60,000 nt of DNA, from contig NC_092565.1 in the NCBI RefSeq assembly GCF_037975245.1, forward strand, positions 8,406,999 to 8,466,998, in the 5' to 3' direction. The DNA is from Apostichopus japonicus. Its lineage: Eukaryota > Echinodermata > Holothuroidea > Aspidochirotida > Stichopodidae. The position numbers and the translations under genes were made by a program. Shown piece by piece: positions 12,601 to 27,600 of this stretch (within the stretch, counting starts at the first letter, position 1; each line of letters begins with the position of its first letter). The notes under the pieces are model-generated. The model ran no database searches and was not told where the DNA came from. It saw only the letters and a list, made by a program, of their open reading frames with translations.

Positions 12601-15600
12601 ACTGAGATAAAGGAACCAAAGTTTACAATCTTCCATTGTAAAATGAATGCTGATGTTGTCAATGACATTTATATATGAATAATCCAATATCTGGCTACTC
12701 TGTAGGTAAGTGCCCAATCTCTGGCTACTCAGAAGTTAAATTACACAATCACTGGCTACTCTGTAGGTAAATGCCCAATCTCTGGCTACTCTGTAGGTAA
12801 GTGTACAATCTCTGGCTACTCTGTAGGTAAGTGCCCAACCTCTGGCTACTCTGTAGGTAAGTACCCACTCTTTGGCTACTCTGTAGGTAAGTGCCCAATC
12901 TCTGGCTACTCTGTAGGTAAGTACCCAATCTTTGGCAACTCTGTAGGTAAGTGCCCAATCTCTCTCTACTCTGTAGGTAAGTGCCCAATCTCTGGCCACT
13001 CTGTCGGTATGTGCCCTTGAGACACTTTAGGGAGTTTGTCAGCTCCCATGAACAGAGTTAATTGCATTCTTCCTATTATTCTTAAAATCAAACATTTGCT
13101 GATATCATTTTGAGAGGTAAAGACTTCTCACCCTGGTGCAACCAGCAAAGCTCTCATCTTCTTACGTCCACCAGTAGCAGCCCTTACAGATTGTCTCTGT
13201 TTACGGGAGGCATTGTAGACTGATGTTAGGGCATCATGAATTTGTTGAGGCTTGAAGAACTCATCAGAATCCAGAGGTGGTTTCAATATCATCCATCTGA
13301 AACAAACCATAAGAGTCTCTTCTCAGATTATAGGAATTTTACACTTGTAAAGTCAAGTAGGACTGATGTGCTTGTGGTGTTATTGTTCTTTACTTAAGGA
13401 ATTTAATCTTGTCCTTGCAGAGAGACACTATTCCAATCCTGTTCCAACTGATACTTACTGTACTTGCTTTTCAACAGTGATTAACTTGCACACATTCAGT
13501 TGTCAGTTTTTGATATCATGAAAAAATGTATAATTGAAAATTCTCTTAAGATTTCCATTCATGTCACTTTCTGTATGACATCAAATGAAAATGTACTGTG
13601 AACAATGTATGCAAGGTATTTTGTATTGTGTGAATCATACAAGTATATGGTTATCTAGGGCTTGGTAGAGCACATGACTTGGGTTCCTCAGGTCATTGGC
13701 TTGGACTCCATTCTAGGCTGTTAATAATTCTTTGCTTCTTCAAAAATGACTTTAAATTCAACCCATTTGTGACACTTCTTATACTTTTAATTGCTGGTAT
13801 TGTTTATCCTCCTTTTGCCTATCTAGCCATGGAGTTTAAATTATGCATGCATAAATCCTCTGTACTGTTCATGCAGCAGCGACAGCAGGAGTTTGTACAA
13901 ACCTGTTATGTAAAACTAGACATGTGTGATCTAATTAGGCTCTGAAATCACAATGATGGACAGATACATAACATGGTCTATAAAAGGCTATGTATCTAGT
14001 CACAGGAGGTTATCCTATATTAATTAACTTAAATTGATCTTTAAAAGCAAGATATGATTAGAAGCACTTGCTCTACATAAATACATTAGATAGATATTAC
14101 TACTACTACCACAGTATGTATGTTATCATGTTTCCTTACCTCTGTGTGTTGCATCAACATGTAATACCTGGTTACAGACAACAAGTACATCTCTAACACT
14201 AATTAGTGCAAATTAATAAGGCTTTTGAAATATCACCATGCTCATTAAGGAGTATCTCATGATTACTTTTATGTCTTTATTTTCAACAAACCAAATTTTT
14301 TAATGAAGTGCTTAGCTGCGTACAAAAAAAATATCAGAAGCTGTTTTGTATGAAAGGCAATTAAAACTTGAGTGAGCCCTTCAAAGCCTCGATTGCAACC
14401 CACTTTCCTTTCACATTGAAATATGCTATGCTATGAAGATACTAATTAAAGTTCATTGTAGAGATTCTACATAAAACTAGTCCAGATATAAAAATGTGCT
14501 TCAATGCCCACTTTAAGATCACCGAGAGGGTAGAACATAATTGAGGATATTACATTTAGTCAAACATGTTGTCATTTATAAACAGCTTGAAAGTAATCAC
14601 ATACACCTCTCACACATAATTAGCTACATAGCAACATACTTCTGTTGTCGGTCATTTTGGTCGATAAACAATCGTGACTGTTGAATCGTGGAAGAGGGTA
14701 TTAATAAGAACCCGCAACTGTAAGGCGTGGAGTATCAAATATCAGAACAATGTAACGATTTTCCAATGACATTAATCTAATTCTTTATTGTTTTATGTAT
14801 TGACTTAACACTGATGACATTCAGATTATTGTAACTTGTAATGAAGCTCGATCTCTTTTGATACAAACGAACAATAATTTAAACATAGCCTAATTATGCT
14901 TATTTTGCTTTAAAGATAGCAGGTTTGTACAATGATGACTCTTTTGTTTCAAGATCAAACAAGACCAGAATAAGAGGGGCAGTTTACACACTCACACGAT
15001 TTTCATTTGCATACAACTCTAGGATAGGCAGATTTGTTTAGATTCAAACCTGTTTTGTTCCTTAGCCATGTTGACTAAAGCCTTACACAGCTCTTCTTGA
15101 TGGCTCCCAGGCACTCCAGTCAACAGATTCACAACAATCTATGGAGAAATATATCTGTATATCAATATGTACAGACTCACAACAATCTGTTGCATAACAT
15201 ATCTATATCTGTTAACAAAGTCTGAAGCCAGTATAAACAGGCTAACAACAATCATACAGCAGTAATACAAGACACTAAGCATGTCCATATGCCTCATTTG
15301 TCAGGCAAATCATCCAATGTGTTCTGCTTAACCAAGAGAAAAAGAAACTAAAAACTCTCAATACCAATTTTTTATGATCGGTTCAGGAGAAACATATCGA
15401 TCATTTATCTATCATGCTATTGTACTTGAGCCTGAAGTAGAATTACATAATGGTACTTATCCAAATTTGATAGAGTGTTTAAGTTCATTTTTACTCTGGC
15501 ACCGGAGAATACATTTGATATTGACATTCTGTCGGCTTTCTCTAGCCTATACATATATGCAACAGGTTGCCTGTGGATTGTACTCTTCCTAATCACTGAC

Positions 15601-18600
15601 TTACACTCTACATAAGATTGCACCACATCACCCTAAAACAACCTCCTATACTGGAAAAAAACATCACCCTAAAACAACATCCTAACTGAAAATTACATTA
15701 CCTTAAAACAACCTCCTTTACTGAAAAATACATTACCCTAAAACAACATCCTATACTGGCAAATTAAAGAGGGAGTAATTTAGGAATTTTGATTTGATCC
15801 TCAACAATATTGAAATCATTTGAAAGCAAATCAGATAAGTGCTCAAAGTTATTTTTGTATTTGGAATAGGAGTTTGCTTGAGAGCAACAAGGTAAATTTC
15901 TTTAAAACATCTAAAGAGAGTGATACCTACCACATTATCTTTGGTTTCTTTGATGGTATGTGAGACTGGTTCTACAAGTACCTTTGCTAAATCACGTTCA
16001 GGTATGCTAACAGTTTTCAGAACAGAACTAGCTTTCAAGTGAGCCAGGAATCTGCAGAGTTGTGAGAAAGCAAACAGTGGTCAACAGCAATATTCAATAA
16101 ATTAAAAATATCTGTACCTTCCTCAACTAGTGTACAGAATACAGAAATTACATTATATTCCTATCACATTGGACTTCATTTTATAGTGGTTTGATCAAGT
16201 GAATACCAATTGTTAGAAGGAAGGTACATCAAATTCCTATCACATTGGACTACAGTTTACAGTGGTTTGATCTGGTAAATGCCAATCATTGGAAGGTAGC
16301 TACGTGACTATGCATGCTGATCATAACCTGTTCATTGAACATGGCTAGTAAAAAATAGCCAATGTGTAGAGTTACCTTGAACAGCATTAAAACAGTACCC
16401 TGGTTCAAGTCCAAAGACCTGTTACCTATCAAAGTTGTGTGTATATTTACCTTCAACTGAATTTAAACAGTAACCTGGTGCAAGTCCAGAGACCTCTTAC
16501 CTATCAAAGTTGTTAAGGTTGGCAGTCGCTTTCTGCATGTCTCTCACTTTTGAAGCTCCTTTAACATTGACTGAATATTTCATCTTCAGACTTGCATAAC
16601 TGAAAAGGCAAGACAACATAATGTACTGTTAATATTTCAAGGAAGGTTCAAGTCACATGAATAAACACTAATGTCTGTATAATTTGTTTCCCGAGATGAT
16701 CCTTTTCAACTGAATTTACTTTTGACAGTTGATGTGATGCTATCACAGCTCTAGATTAACCAATGATCCACTTTCTGTTATGCTATCACATCTACAAATC
16801 AACCAAGAGGTAATGTTAAAAGTTAAAAGTCATTCGTGATTTGTTTTTCAAATTTGAGACATACTTAACCACATGAGTGGTTGGATCAAGTACATGTAAC
16901 ATTTTAGAGTAAACATTTACTCGTAACCTCTTACATTTCAGACACATTCTCTGGAACTTCTTCGAGGCACTTTAGGACTGGATCAGTTTTCCTCTTTTGC
17001 CATTTAGAGACAACCTAAACAAACAAAGCAACAATAAAATAGATGTAATTGGAGGAAACCTAAATAAACAAACAAAGCAAGAGTAAATAGATGTAATTAG
17101 AGACAACAATACTAAACAAAGCAACATATAAAAAGAATGTTATTGTGCTTTAATGTCAATGTGACTTAGCTGAAGAGAAATACTTATCTTTCCACAGAAA
17201 TAAGCACATTAACCTGTACAGTCACATATATGAGATCAATACATTTAGTTAAGTCATTTTTGTCACTCCTGAAATGATCTTAATAGGGTCCATCTAATAA
17301 CTATTTTACCAAGATCTCTATTCTAAATCAAATCCATTATTGGTAATATCATGCTAATTTCAAAGATCTTACTCAGAGTCACAGTTTCATTACAACAACA
17401 TTTCATCTTTATAAAAACAAGTTTAGTGATAGTTTGGTCAGCAGATGGAGACAGTTGAACTGGGTCAAAGTTCATCCCCATTGTTTATTCGATAGCAGGT
17501 GGTAAGAGTTACTCTCATAATAGTTGGTCCTATTATAGGTATTTAAAAGAGAGTAACTGCATGATGATATGATGATGATAAACATTCCATTAAAAATCAA
17601 CTGAAACAATGCTGAGTCTCACACAGCAGTAGCAGACAATGCTCGACTAACCTCAGAGTGGAAAGCACGATAAGCTTGTGTTTTTGGAGGAAATACAAAC
17701 ATGACCACATCCTCCTGGTTGTGATACATTAGAGGCAGGTACTGCTCAAGGGAGTGTCTATAAGTCACACAGAAAATGCTCACAGAATTGAATGATTCCT
17801 GCACAAAGAAATTAAAAGTGTAGAGAAAGATAAGTGAATCATAAATTTGTGTCTTTGAAAAAACAAGGCTTGTAAAAGTTTAAATGACAGCTTTCTTGTA
17901 CATGATTGTCACTGCAAGAGATGTAAACAGATTATAACATACATATAATATACATATATATATATAATGTACATATTGGTACAAACTGGAGCTATAATCA
18001 TGGTGGCATACTGGTGAGAAGAGAAGTTACCTTCACTCTGGGAAATACACAGAAATTGTTCTTCAATAAAGTGACAAATGTCCTTTATTGAAGAACAATT
18101 GTTATCTATAAACCCAAAACTACCATTAGGATATTTTAATCACAGCAAATCTATGCATCTGTCACACAAGGAAATATGTAGGAAAATATGTAAAACGATC
18201 GATATTTGAACCCAGTCATCAAACAGTAGCATCTTTAATATATCTCAACTGCAAAGGACATGGATGAATCATATGATACTTGTCAATTACAAAGTCATTT
18301 CAATGTGCATGAAGGAATGATATCATACTCGTCTAACACAACAAGGCCACAACAAAGGACACATAAGTAATATCATGTTGGTCTCTGAGTATCAGCTTTA
18401 GTCTTACCCCATCGAACAAGGTCATTTCTTCGGTATAGGAGAGTGGAAAGACAACCAGGTGGTTCCCTGAATCAGTAAATAGAACCCCTTCATCACAAAC
18501 ATAAAGCGTTCCTATGGTAAATAAAAAGGACAGCCATCAACAGAGGTACAAACTGAAAAACAGGTACAGAAGACACTCACTATAAAACACCTTTTGATTC

Positions 18601-21600
18601 AAAAATATAAAAACATAAAGTAGTGAAAGGTCAAGCAATATAGCAAGAATCAGACTTAGTTGGAACATTACTAGATGGTTGATGTGTGACAACATCACTT
18701 AATCCTGCCAACATTCACTTAATCCTGCATACATTCAACAATGCTGTCAACATCCCATAATCTTGCAAACATCCCTTAATCCTGATAACATGGCTTAATC
18801 CTGTCAATATCCCTTAATCTGGTCAACATCCCTTAATCCTGCCAACATGGCTTAATCCTGTCAATATTCCTTAATCCTGTCAACATCCCTTAATCTGGTC
18901 TACATCTCTTAATCCTGCCAAAATCCCTTAATCCTGCAAACACCCCTTAATCATGCCAACATCACTTAACTATGTCAGTGAACACTGAAATAAGCATTAA
19001 TGATAGAAATGTGTGATTAATAATCAGGACTGGTTTTTGGTATTTAAAGGTAGAAACCTACCATCAGTCATTGCTCCATAGTCTTTGCTGCCGAGAGCTG
19101 AGCAGGACACACCATCCACTAAAACCTCCCCCAAAGGTTGACTAGCAGACTGAAATGTAGTAAAATGTAGTATTAATGGAAACCGTCCAGACCAATGAGT
19201 CAGGATCCATATATTAAATCCACAAAAAAGATGTAAGCACATCAAAAAAACATCTAATGGTTTTAACAAATAAGTAAGGTTGTGTTCAATCCTGACTGCT
19301 GTTAATAGACACTTAAAATGTGGACCCTTCTTACTGAAAGGATTTAAAAGACTATCAAAATAACAAACATGTAAATATATATGCTAATCTGACCTCCTAT
19401 ACATAACAATAGATGACACATAGTGTAAACATGTATATTAAATTATTTATATTATACACCTAATCTTAACAACTCCTACTATACATAACAATAGATTTAA
19501 ATCTACACAGGGAAAGCATTATTAATCATATTACACACCTAATCTTAAACCCTCCTACTAAACATAACAATATATGTTAATGGTCACTTTATGATTCATC
19601 AATGAATTTCATTATAATTTCTCTTAATACAAGCAGTGTGATATATAGTGATAACTTTCTACTTACATGAAGAAATGACTGAAGGGTCTTTGCTATGTTT
19701 TCTTTGTCTTTTCTCATCTATGAACACAAACACAGAATCAGTACAAAATTAGCTGTCTTAAAGGTACCATGTCAAAAACAGGTTGCTGAAGGGGCTGTAG
19801 CATCCTGGGCGTAGGCTGAGAAGGATAAAACCTTCTGTGCTCTGCAGTAACATAATATACAGTAATGCAATCATTGTACTACCATGTTATGTTAATGTTG
19901 TGACATCACATCAGAACAGCATTAGACGCTTTAGACAGACCAGATGGGTACTGGCAAGTCTTTGTTAAGTATGATAACTGGACCAGTAATGTAATGTGAA
20001 TACTATGTACGGCGCCAGTGTCCCCTCTACCCTTACTTAGGAGTACTAGTCTTCTGTATGGGAAAGTGCTGTAATGTGAATATTATGTAAGATGCCAGTG
20101 TCCCCTCTACCCTTATTTAGGAGTGCTACCCTTGTTTAGGAGTGCTAGTCTTCTGTATGGAGAAGTATTTATCATTAGTGTAAGTATTACCTCCCATGCC
20201 ATGCATCTCGGGATTCGGCTTGTCAAAATCAGGTGTCTTTGATTAGCAGCCTCACCACCATCTGAAAGAAAAAACCAACCAAAATGGGAATTCCATGCTA
20301 AAGTTACAAGGTTATTTCAACTGACAGACTAGTCCAAGGAAATATAGGTTACCAGAGATGACACATGAAAATGGGAACCCCATGAAGCAGGTGTGCTTAG
20401 ATTTGACTAAAGCTGAACAGGATTATGAAGTGGAGATTTAAGCATCTTAAACTAACACATGGCAGGTTTATGCTAATTAACCTGATTGTGGAAAAGTTGC
20501 TTAGACATGATTACAGCTAATTAATCTGATGATGGAACATTTGCTAACATACCATTAAAGATAACCTGATTGTGGAAACTTTGCTTAGATATGATGAAAG
20601 CTAAGTAACCTGATTGTGGAAAATTTAATAATTAGTCTAATTAAGGGGGGGGGGGGGTGGTGCTAGCTGTCACTGATAGGAAGAATTGCTAATTCCCAGG
20701 CTTGGACAGAAGACAGCAAACACTTCACACGTATAGTGTTGTCTATAGTAGCCACAGCAATATATTTGACATATAACATAACCAATAATTGATGTCACAC
20801 ATGGAGATGATTGACTTTCTAGCTCTTCAAAATCTAAGCTAGTTCTTTATATGAAACAAAAATTAAGTCTTCATGCTAATCTGCAGCTCTACAATGATAG
20901 AGATATGTTTTTGTTCTAAACGTTTATTAATTTTAAGAGCATTAAACACAGAACCTGAACTTACTCTCTGATTCAACCAATATCCTTGAGTTGAGGAAGG
21001 TCTCAGAAAACTCCATCGATCCTATTATGTTACCTGGGTTGTCAATACTTGGGATATCCAAGAGCTTCAATCCAGCCTAAATAAAAAAAAAAAAATTATT
21101 GAACAAAATATAAGACACAGATAAGCCCACAACCCATCCTAAGTTATAGAGATCATATAGACTGCTAAATAGTTCTCATCCTTTGGGAGAGCTGGTTTCC
21201 AAATGGTGCTTTGTTTTGTCAAATTAGATCTTGATGGTCATCCTAATTAAGAGCTTAATTCTTCATGCGTTGGTCAAGGCATTTTAATACTTCATTGGTT
21301 CCTTATCATTTAGTACAATGTATCTTGGTCAATAATTCTTTCACAAGTTTCAAGTTTTAAGGTTGTAGTAAGTTTCTTGTATCACTAGTTACATCTGGAC
21401 ATATTGGTAATGATTAGTCAGGTTCTATTATCACTGGTTATGATATGGACAGATAAGTAATGATAGGGCTCTCATATGGCTGTTTATCCCTGAACAAATT
21501 GGTAATGATTAATAGGACAAACTGGTGAAACAATTGATAAGGCCCTCATATCCTAACCTTAAATCCTCTTATGTCACAAAGTCCTCAAGCTCAAACACAT

Positions 21601-24600
21601 TCTTGGTTTAATTAATATTAAATTTTGAATTTGTGCGTTAAGTCAGTTTTTATCTTCTTTCTTTTCCTTTTCCTCTTTCTTTTTCCTTTTCCTTATTTTC
21701 GGTTTCAAATTGAACGAAAAGTCTCTGTGTAGTTTGGAAACACCCACGATTGACACCACATATGCTAAACCCATAGCACATCACAACCACGCATTTTACA
21801 CATTTTATTCACCACTGAGATTGGTTGCTGACAAAAATCAACTTTACAAATACAAATATAGTACTATCAAACCCTCATGAAAATATTGGGCATCACTACA
21901 AGACCAGTAAGTAGAACTTACCAACTTTAAATTGCCTGGAAGACTATTTTCACTAAGTGACACAGGAGAGCCAAACATATCCAGCCCATGTAAGAAAAAG
22001 CAGTAAGCTTTTCTGGACACAAAAAAAAAAAATAAAATAAAAAAAAAGGAGGAAAATGCAGCAGTACTCTCTAAAATGAAACATGGACAATATCCCTTAC
22101 AGAAGAATCATCAAACCATGAAAATGTGTATTCAGCACTCATCATGCACTTAAACACGGGAACCAAAAATGTGGATTACCGTTGCATCCACTAACTTTAA
22201 CCTATGAACATATTTCACGGTGTACGGAAGAAATAAAAACATTGTGGCTGCATCCATAGACTTGGCAGTTCTGATAAAAGTGTTAATTGCAAACATAAAA
22301 CTTCAGTAAGTAGACAGATAGAGGCTTTGCCTATGTCCATACCATAACGATAGATCCAACCTAGCTACAACAAATACGGGAATGTGTGCTCCAAGATATG
22401 TGAAATGTGCGTGATGTTGTAGAGAAATACAAAATATCAGAACAAGGAACAATTAATTGAAGATATAAACAATGAAGTTAAAGGACGAGCCTGCAATGAC
22501 TTCAATGACACTCCAAAAATTCTTTGTCCAATGATGCATGATGTTACAAAGCACCTTGACAAACATGGTGTATTGCAATGGATGTATGTATGGAGTACTA
22601 CAGTATGAAGTGCATGTAATGAATTACTGGATGTAAGGAATGCATGTATGGAGTGTAAAGTATGGAGTATTACAGTATATATGGAATACTGGATGTATGG
22701 ATTGTATGCATGGAGTATTACAGTATGAAGTGCATGTATGGAATACTTGATGTATGGAGTGTATGGAGTATTACAGTATGGAATACTGGATGTATGGAGT
22801 GTAAGTATGGAGTATTACAGTATGGAGTGCATGTATGGAATACTGGATGTATGGAGTGTAAGTATAGAGTATTACAGTATGTATGGAACACTGGATGTAT
22901 GGAGTTTATGTATGGAGTATTACAGTATGAAGTGCATGTATGGAATACTGGCTGTATGGAATGTATGTATGGAGTTTAAGTATGGAGTATTACAGTATAT
23001 ATGGAATACTGGATGTATGGAGTGTATGTATGGAGTATTACAGTATGGAATGCATATATAGAATACTGGATGTATGGAGTGTAAGCATGGAGTATAACAG
23101 TATGGCATGCATGTATGGATTACTGGACGAATGGACTGTATGTTTGGAGTATTACTGTCTGGTGCACCAAAAATAACAAGAGGTGATTACAAATGGCCCA
23201 TCAGAACCTTACTTTGACTTGAGAATCTCAAGGCCTGTAGGAATGATGTTTTCAGTACAGCTTTCTACCAGCGACTCTAAACAAGCTGCTTTGGACTGAA
23301 ATAATGAAAACAAAATTTAAAAAAAGGTTACAATCTGTCATGAAACCACAATTTGTATTTACATTAATGTTTGTCTCTTTTCCTGTACTGACTCAACAAA
23401 TACCAACAAGCAATACAATGTCTGCCAGAGTAAATTACATCAATAACAATGTGGCATTATGACAGGAAACTAAAATAAAGGATGTTACCAATCTTTGCTG
23501 ATTGAATGTACTGAACATGTGTGAAATATTCCAAGCAGAGACACATGTATACTGGTAATTACCATTGTTTCAGTTAGGACTGTTAACAGTCCAAAGAATG
23601 TAAATATTGCACTAGAAATGTGCTCTCTAAACATTATTACAATGAGAATGAATATACTTGTAGAAGGCTCTCTGCAGTGTCATATTTATATAAACCATTT
23701 TAATATTCTAACTGAACTGTGGTCAGATACACTAAAGGCAGCTAGTTTCTCACATTATATTAACCATTTCTTATAACCCATTTACATCAACAAATGGTTA
23801 ATGGTTCTTTTTCATTAAAGCTTATTTATTGCCAGTTCATTCAGTAAATTTAAAACCATTTGTTCATAGGTTGCAACTCTATACATTCTTCAACATTTTG
23901 CCTGCTACAATTTTGAAGAATTTCCTTACCTTTTGAACAGAGGTTGTACTACTAAACACATCAATAGCATGAAGAATACTGGCAACCACTGCTTTATAAA
24001 GTCTCTCTAAGAGTCTGAAAGAATTGAAATGAAAAGAAATATAGGCTACATATGTAATAGCACAAAATGCTCTTGTAGTTTAAACTAGAACAAAAGTTGG
24101 TGTTTGTTAATATGTTTAAACTCTCATGAGTCATAAGTTATGCTAAAGCTACATGTTGCATTCAGCTGACCATTTCATGTAATATTACCACAAAATTGGA
24201 TACACCTAGAGATACATGCTGTTACAATAATTTGACTATTGTAATAAGTGAGTTTCTTACCATTCAGTTCAATACAGAAAGTTTGTCACACAAATTTAAT
24301 GTTATGTTTTGTTTACTTATTCTTCACTTTCCTAATTCCACCACTCCTGTTAAACTTTGCTGAATTAAAGTAACACTTTCAGGTAGTTTTTTTTTTCATT
24401 ACGCTTAATCTACATTGAACCACCAAATCTATAAAATAAGTGAAATATGCAGCTTTTAAACTATCTTAGTTAATTGATCTTCCCTCATAATAACTATTAT
24501 TCACCTGATTTCTACATCACATAATGTTCAGGTACTTACTCCATATCTGTCCTTAGTGGTCTGGGTGCATGTATTCTGGGTGCATGATTTCTACATCACA

Positions 24601-27600
24601 TAATGTTCAGGTACTTACTCTATATCTGTCCTGGGTGGTCTAGGTGCATGATTTCTACATCACATATTGTTCAGGTACTTACTCTATATCTGTCCTGGGT
24701 GGTCTGGGTGCATGTACTGATCCTCCTGATAGAGGGTAAGGGGTGTGGCCACTGGTAAAGAAGTACGTCCTGCTGCAACTGATGGCAATCTTTGAAGAAA
24801 CTGCCTGACACACCTGCAACAAATCAAAACAATAGAATGATAATCCATCAAGGTACTGGCCAACACACCTGCAACAAATCACAGAAGACAATGCTAATTG
24901 TTTCAAGGTACTGTCTGACACACCTGCAACAAATCACACAAAACAATAGAATGATAATCCTTCAAGGTACTGCCCAACACACCTGTAACAAATCACACAA
25001 TACAACAGAATGCTTATCTTTCAATACACTGCCTAACACACCTGCAACAAATCACACAGTACAATGCTAATCCTTAAAGGTACTGCCTTACACACCCACA
25101 ACAAGTCAAACAATACAATACAATGCTAATCTGTCAAGTTACTGCCCAACACACCTGCAACAAATCACACAATACAATGTCAATCCTTCAAGGTACTGCC
25201 TTACACACCCACAAGTCACACAATACAATGCTAATCTGTCAAGGTACTGCCTGGCACACCCACAAGTCACACAATACAATAGAATGCTTATCTGTCAGGG
25301 TACTGCCCAACACACCTGCAACAAATCACACAGTACATGCTAATCCTTAAATGTACTGCCTAACACACCCACAACAAGTCACACAATACAATACAATGCT
25401 AATCTGTCAGGGTACTGCCTGGCACACCTGCAACAAATCACACAATACAATACAATGCTAATCTGTCAGGGTACTGCCCAACACACCTGCAACAAATCAC
25501 ACAGTACATGCTAATCCTTAAATGTACTGCCTAACACACCCACAACAAGTCACACAATACAATACAATGCTAATCTGTCAGGGTACTGCCTGGCACACCT
25601 GCAACAAATCACACAACACAATGCTAAATACTTCAAGGTATTGCCTAGCACACCTGCAACCAATCACACAATACAATAGAATGCTAATCTGTCAGGGTAC
25701 TGCCCAACACACCTGCAACAAATCACACAACACAATGCTAAATACTTCAAGGTACTGCCTAGCACACCTGCAACAAATCACACAATACAATAGAATGCTA
25801 ATCTGTCAGGGTACTGCCCAACACACCTGCAACAAATCACACAATACAACAGAATGCTAATCTGTCAGGGTACTGCCTGACACACCTGTCAAAATGTGAA
25901 AATCAAATCAATGGGATGCATTGATATTAAGGACAGACAATGCTTACAACCTGGTAGCTGTACCACCCAGAATAAGATCATTGACTACCCTTTCACAGCT
26001 TACCATATGCAAAGCTGAGCTATTATTCATGCCGGAAAATCCCAGTGGCTTTGAAGTTTCCTGAAACTTGGGTAAAGAACTTGAGTGCTGGCCAAATAAA
26101 CAATATGGTAACCTGTGAAACAAGTAAAGCAGTAAAATCAGTCTCAGGTCAATGCTCTGTTGCAAGTTGAAATGTATTTCATGCAAAATTACCTGTAGAT
26201 TATCATTAAGGAACACAAACATGGAAGTAATGGTATTTCAAGATCAGAGTTCCCTCCTAAATGGTGAAGGAGCAGGATTCCATAAAATCCATAATACATA
26301 AACAGGAGGCAAGTAACTAATCTGAATCAAAAGAAGTCAAGCTGAATTTGATGATATGTTGTAAGATCCAACAGATAGGTTATGTAAGCTGCATTTATTT
26401 CACAAGTTAAATTTTCTACTGGATCAGACCAGATGCTGACAGGAGAACCGACTTTCTTTCACACATCATCTTTCCATGGTCATATCAATGTTTTTGGTTG
26501 AGCTGTTTGAGTCGTGCTGCATGCACTGTATTTATTGAGTATTGTTGCAAACAGGAGAAAGGAATTGATATATTGAGACCAAGAGAGCCTTAGTCATAAA
26601 TAAGTATAAGTATATATAAGTATTCTACACTGACTTGTAATAACTGGGTCTTTTTGCTACAACCACTTCTGTCTAAACAAGACTTCAACAAATTTATCTT
26701 CAGTGTCATTGTTATTGTTAATCTAGCCACTGCATTCTTAAGAATTAGTTGTTCAAGTTCTTGGCATCTATAGGCACCCTTTGTATACAACTATGTGGCT
26801 ATACTCACACTAAATATGCACTTTTATACAACACCTAATTGCATTCTAGTCATTTGATTGGTCAATTGCTCGTTGATTGCATGCAAACTCAGCTCTATTC
26901 CACTCTATGAAATAGAACCATGGGTTATACTTTTTTGGTAGCATTTTTTTTCAATGGTAAGACAGCAGAGAAACCTGTCTGTTCAAAAAAATCTGTTGCA
27001 TGAGTGCATTTTACCCACCTTTATATAATATGTTGTATAAAACAAATAATGAATGGTTTCCATTCGTGCAATAGTGCAAATATTTCATTCGTTGAAAGTT
27101 GTAATTTGTTCCATTCAACTCGGCTGCGCCTCGTTGAATGGAACATTCCATCTTTCAATTCATGAAATATTTGCACTATTGCACTCATAACCATTCATTA
27201 TTTGTATACCAACAATCTACACTTTTGAAATACCGTCTTTACCATGTTTTAAAATGTTTGCAAAATGCAGACACTTTGAACTCACCAAGGTTCACAAATA
27301 TTATGGTGATTGCTGAAGCTCTACTTGTATTAGCTATCACAACCAAGTATATATATATACTAATGCCCTCAGGACTGTGCTTATGTTAGCTATCACAACC
27401 AAGTTTATTTACATACTTATGCCCTCAGGACTGTGCTTATGTTAGCTATCACAACCAAGTTTATTTACATACTTATGCCCTCAGGACTGTGCTTATGCTA
27501 GCTATCACAACCAAGTTTATTTACATACTTATGCCCTCAGGACTGCAGAGATCAAGTCTGCTATACTATTAAAGCAATACAAAGAGTGGTCTTACCTTAC

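Noticed and set aside
12736-12999. Minus-strand frame ARDWALTYRV repeats
   Set aside because: A 30-bp tandem unit artefact between exons 27 and 28.
24523-25886. CRISPR-like regular repeats
   Set aside because: The repeats are contiguous tandem copies without unique spacers, in eukaryotic intron sequence.
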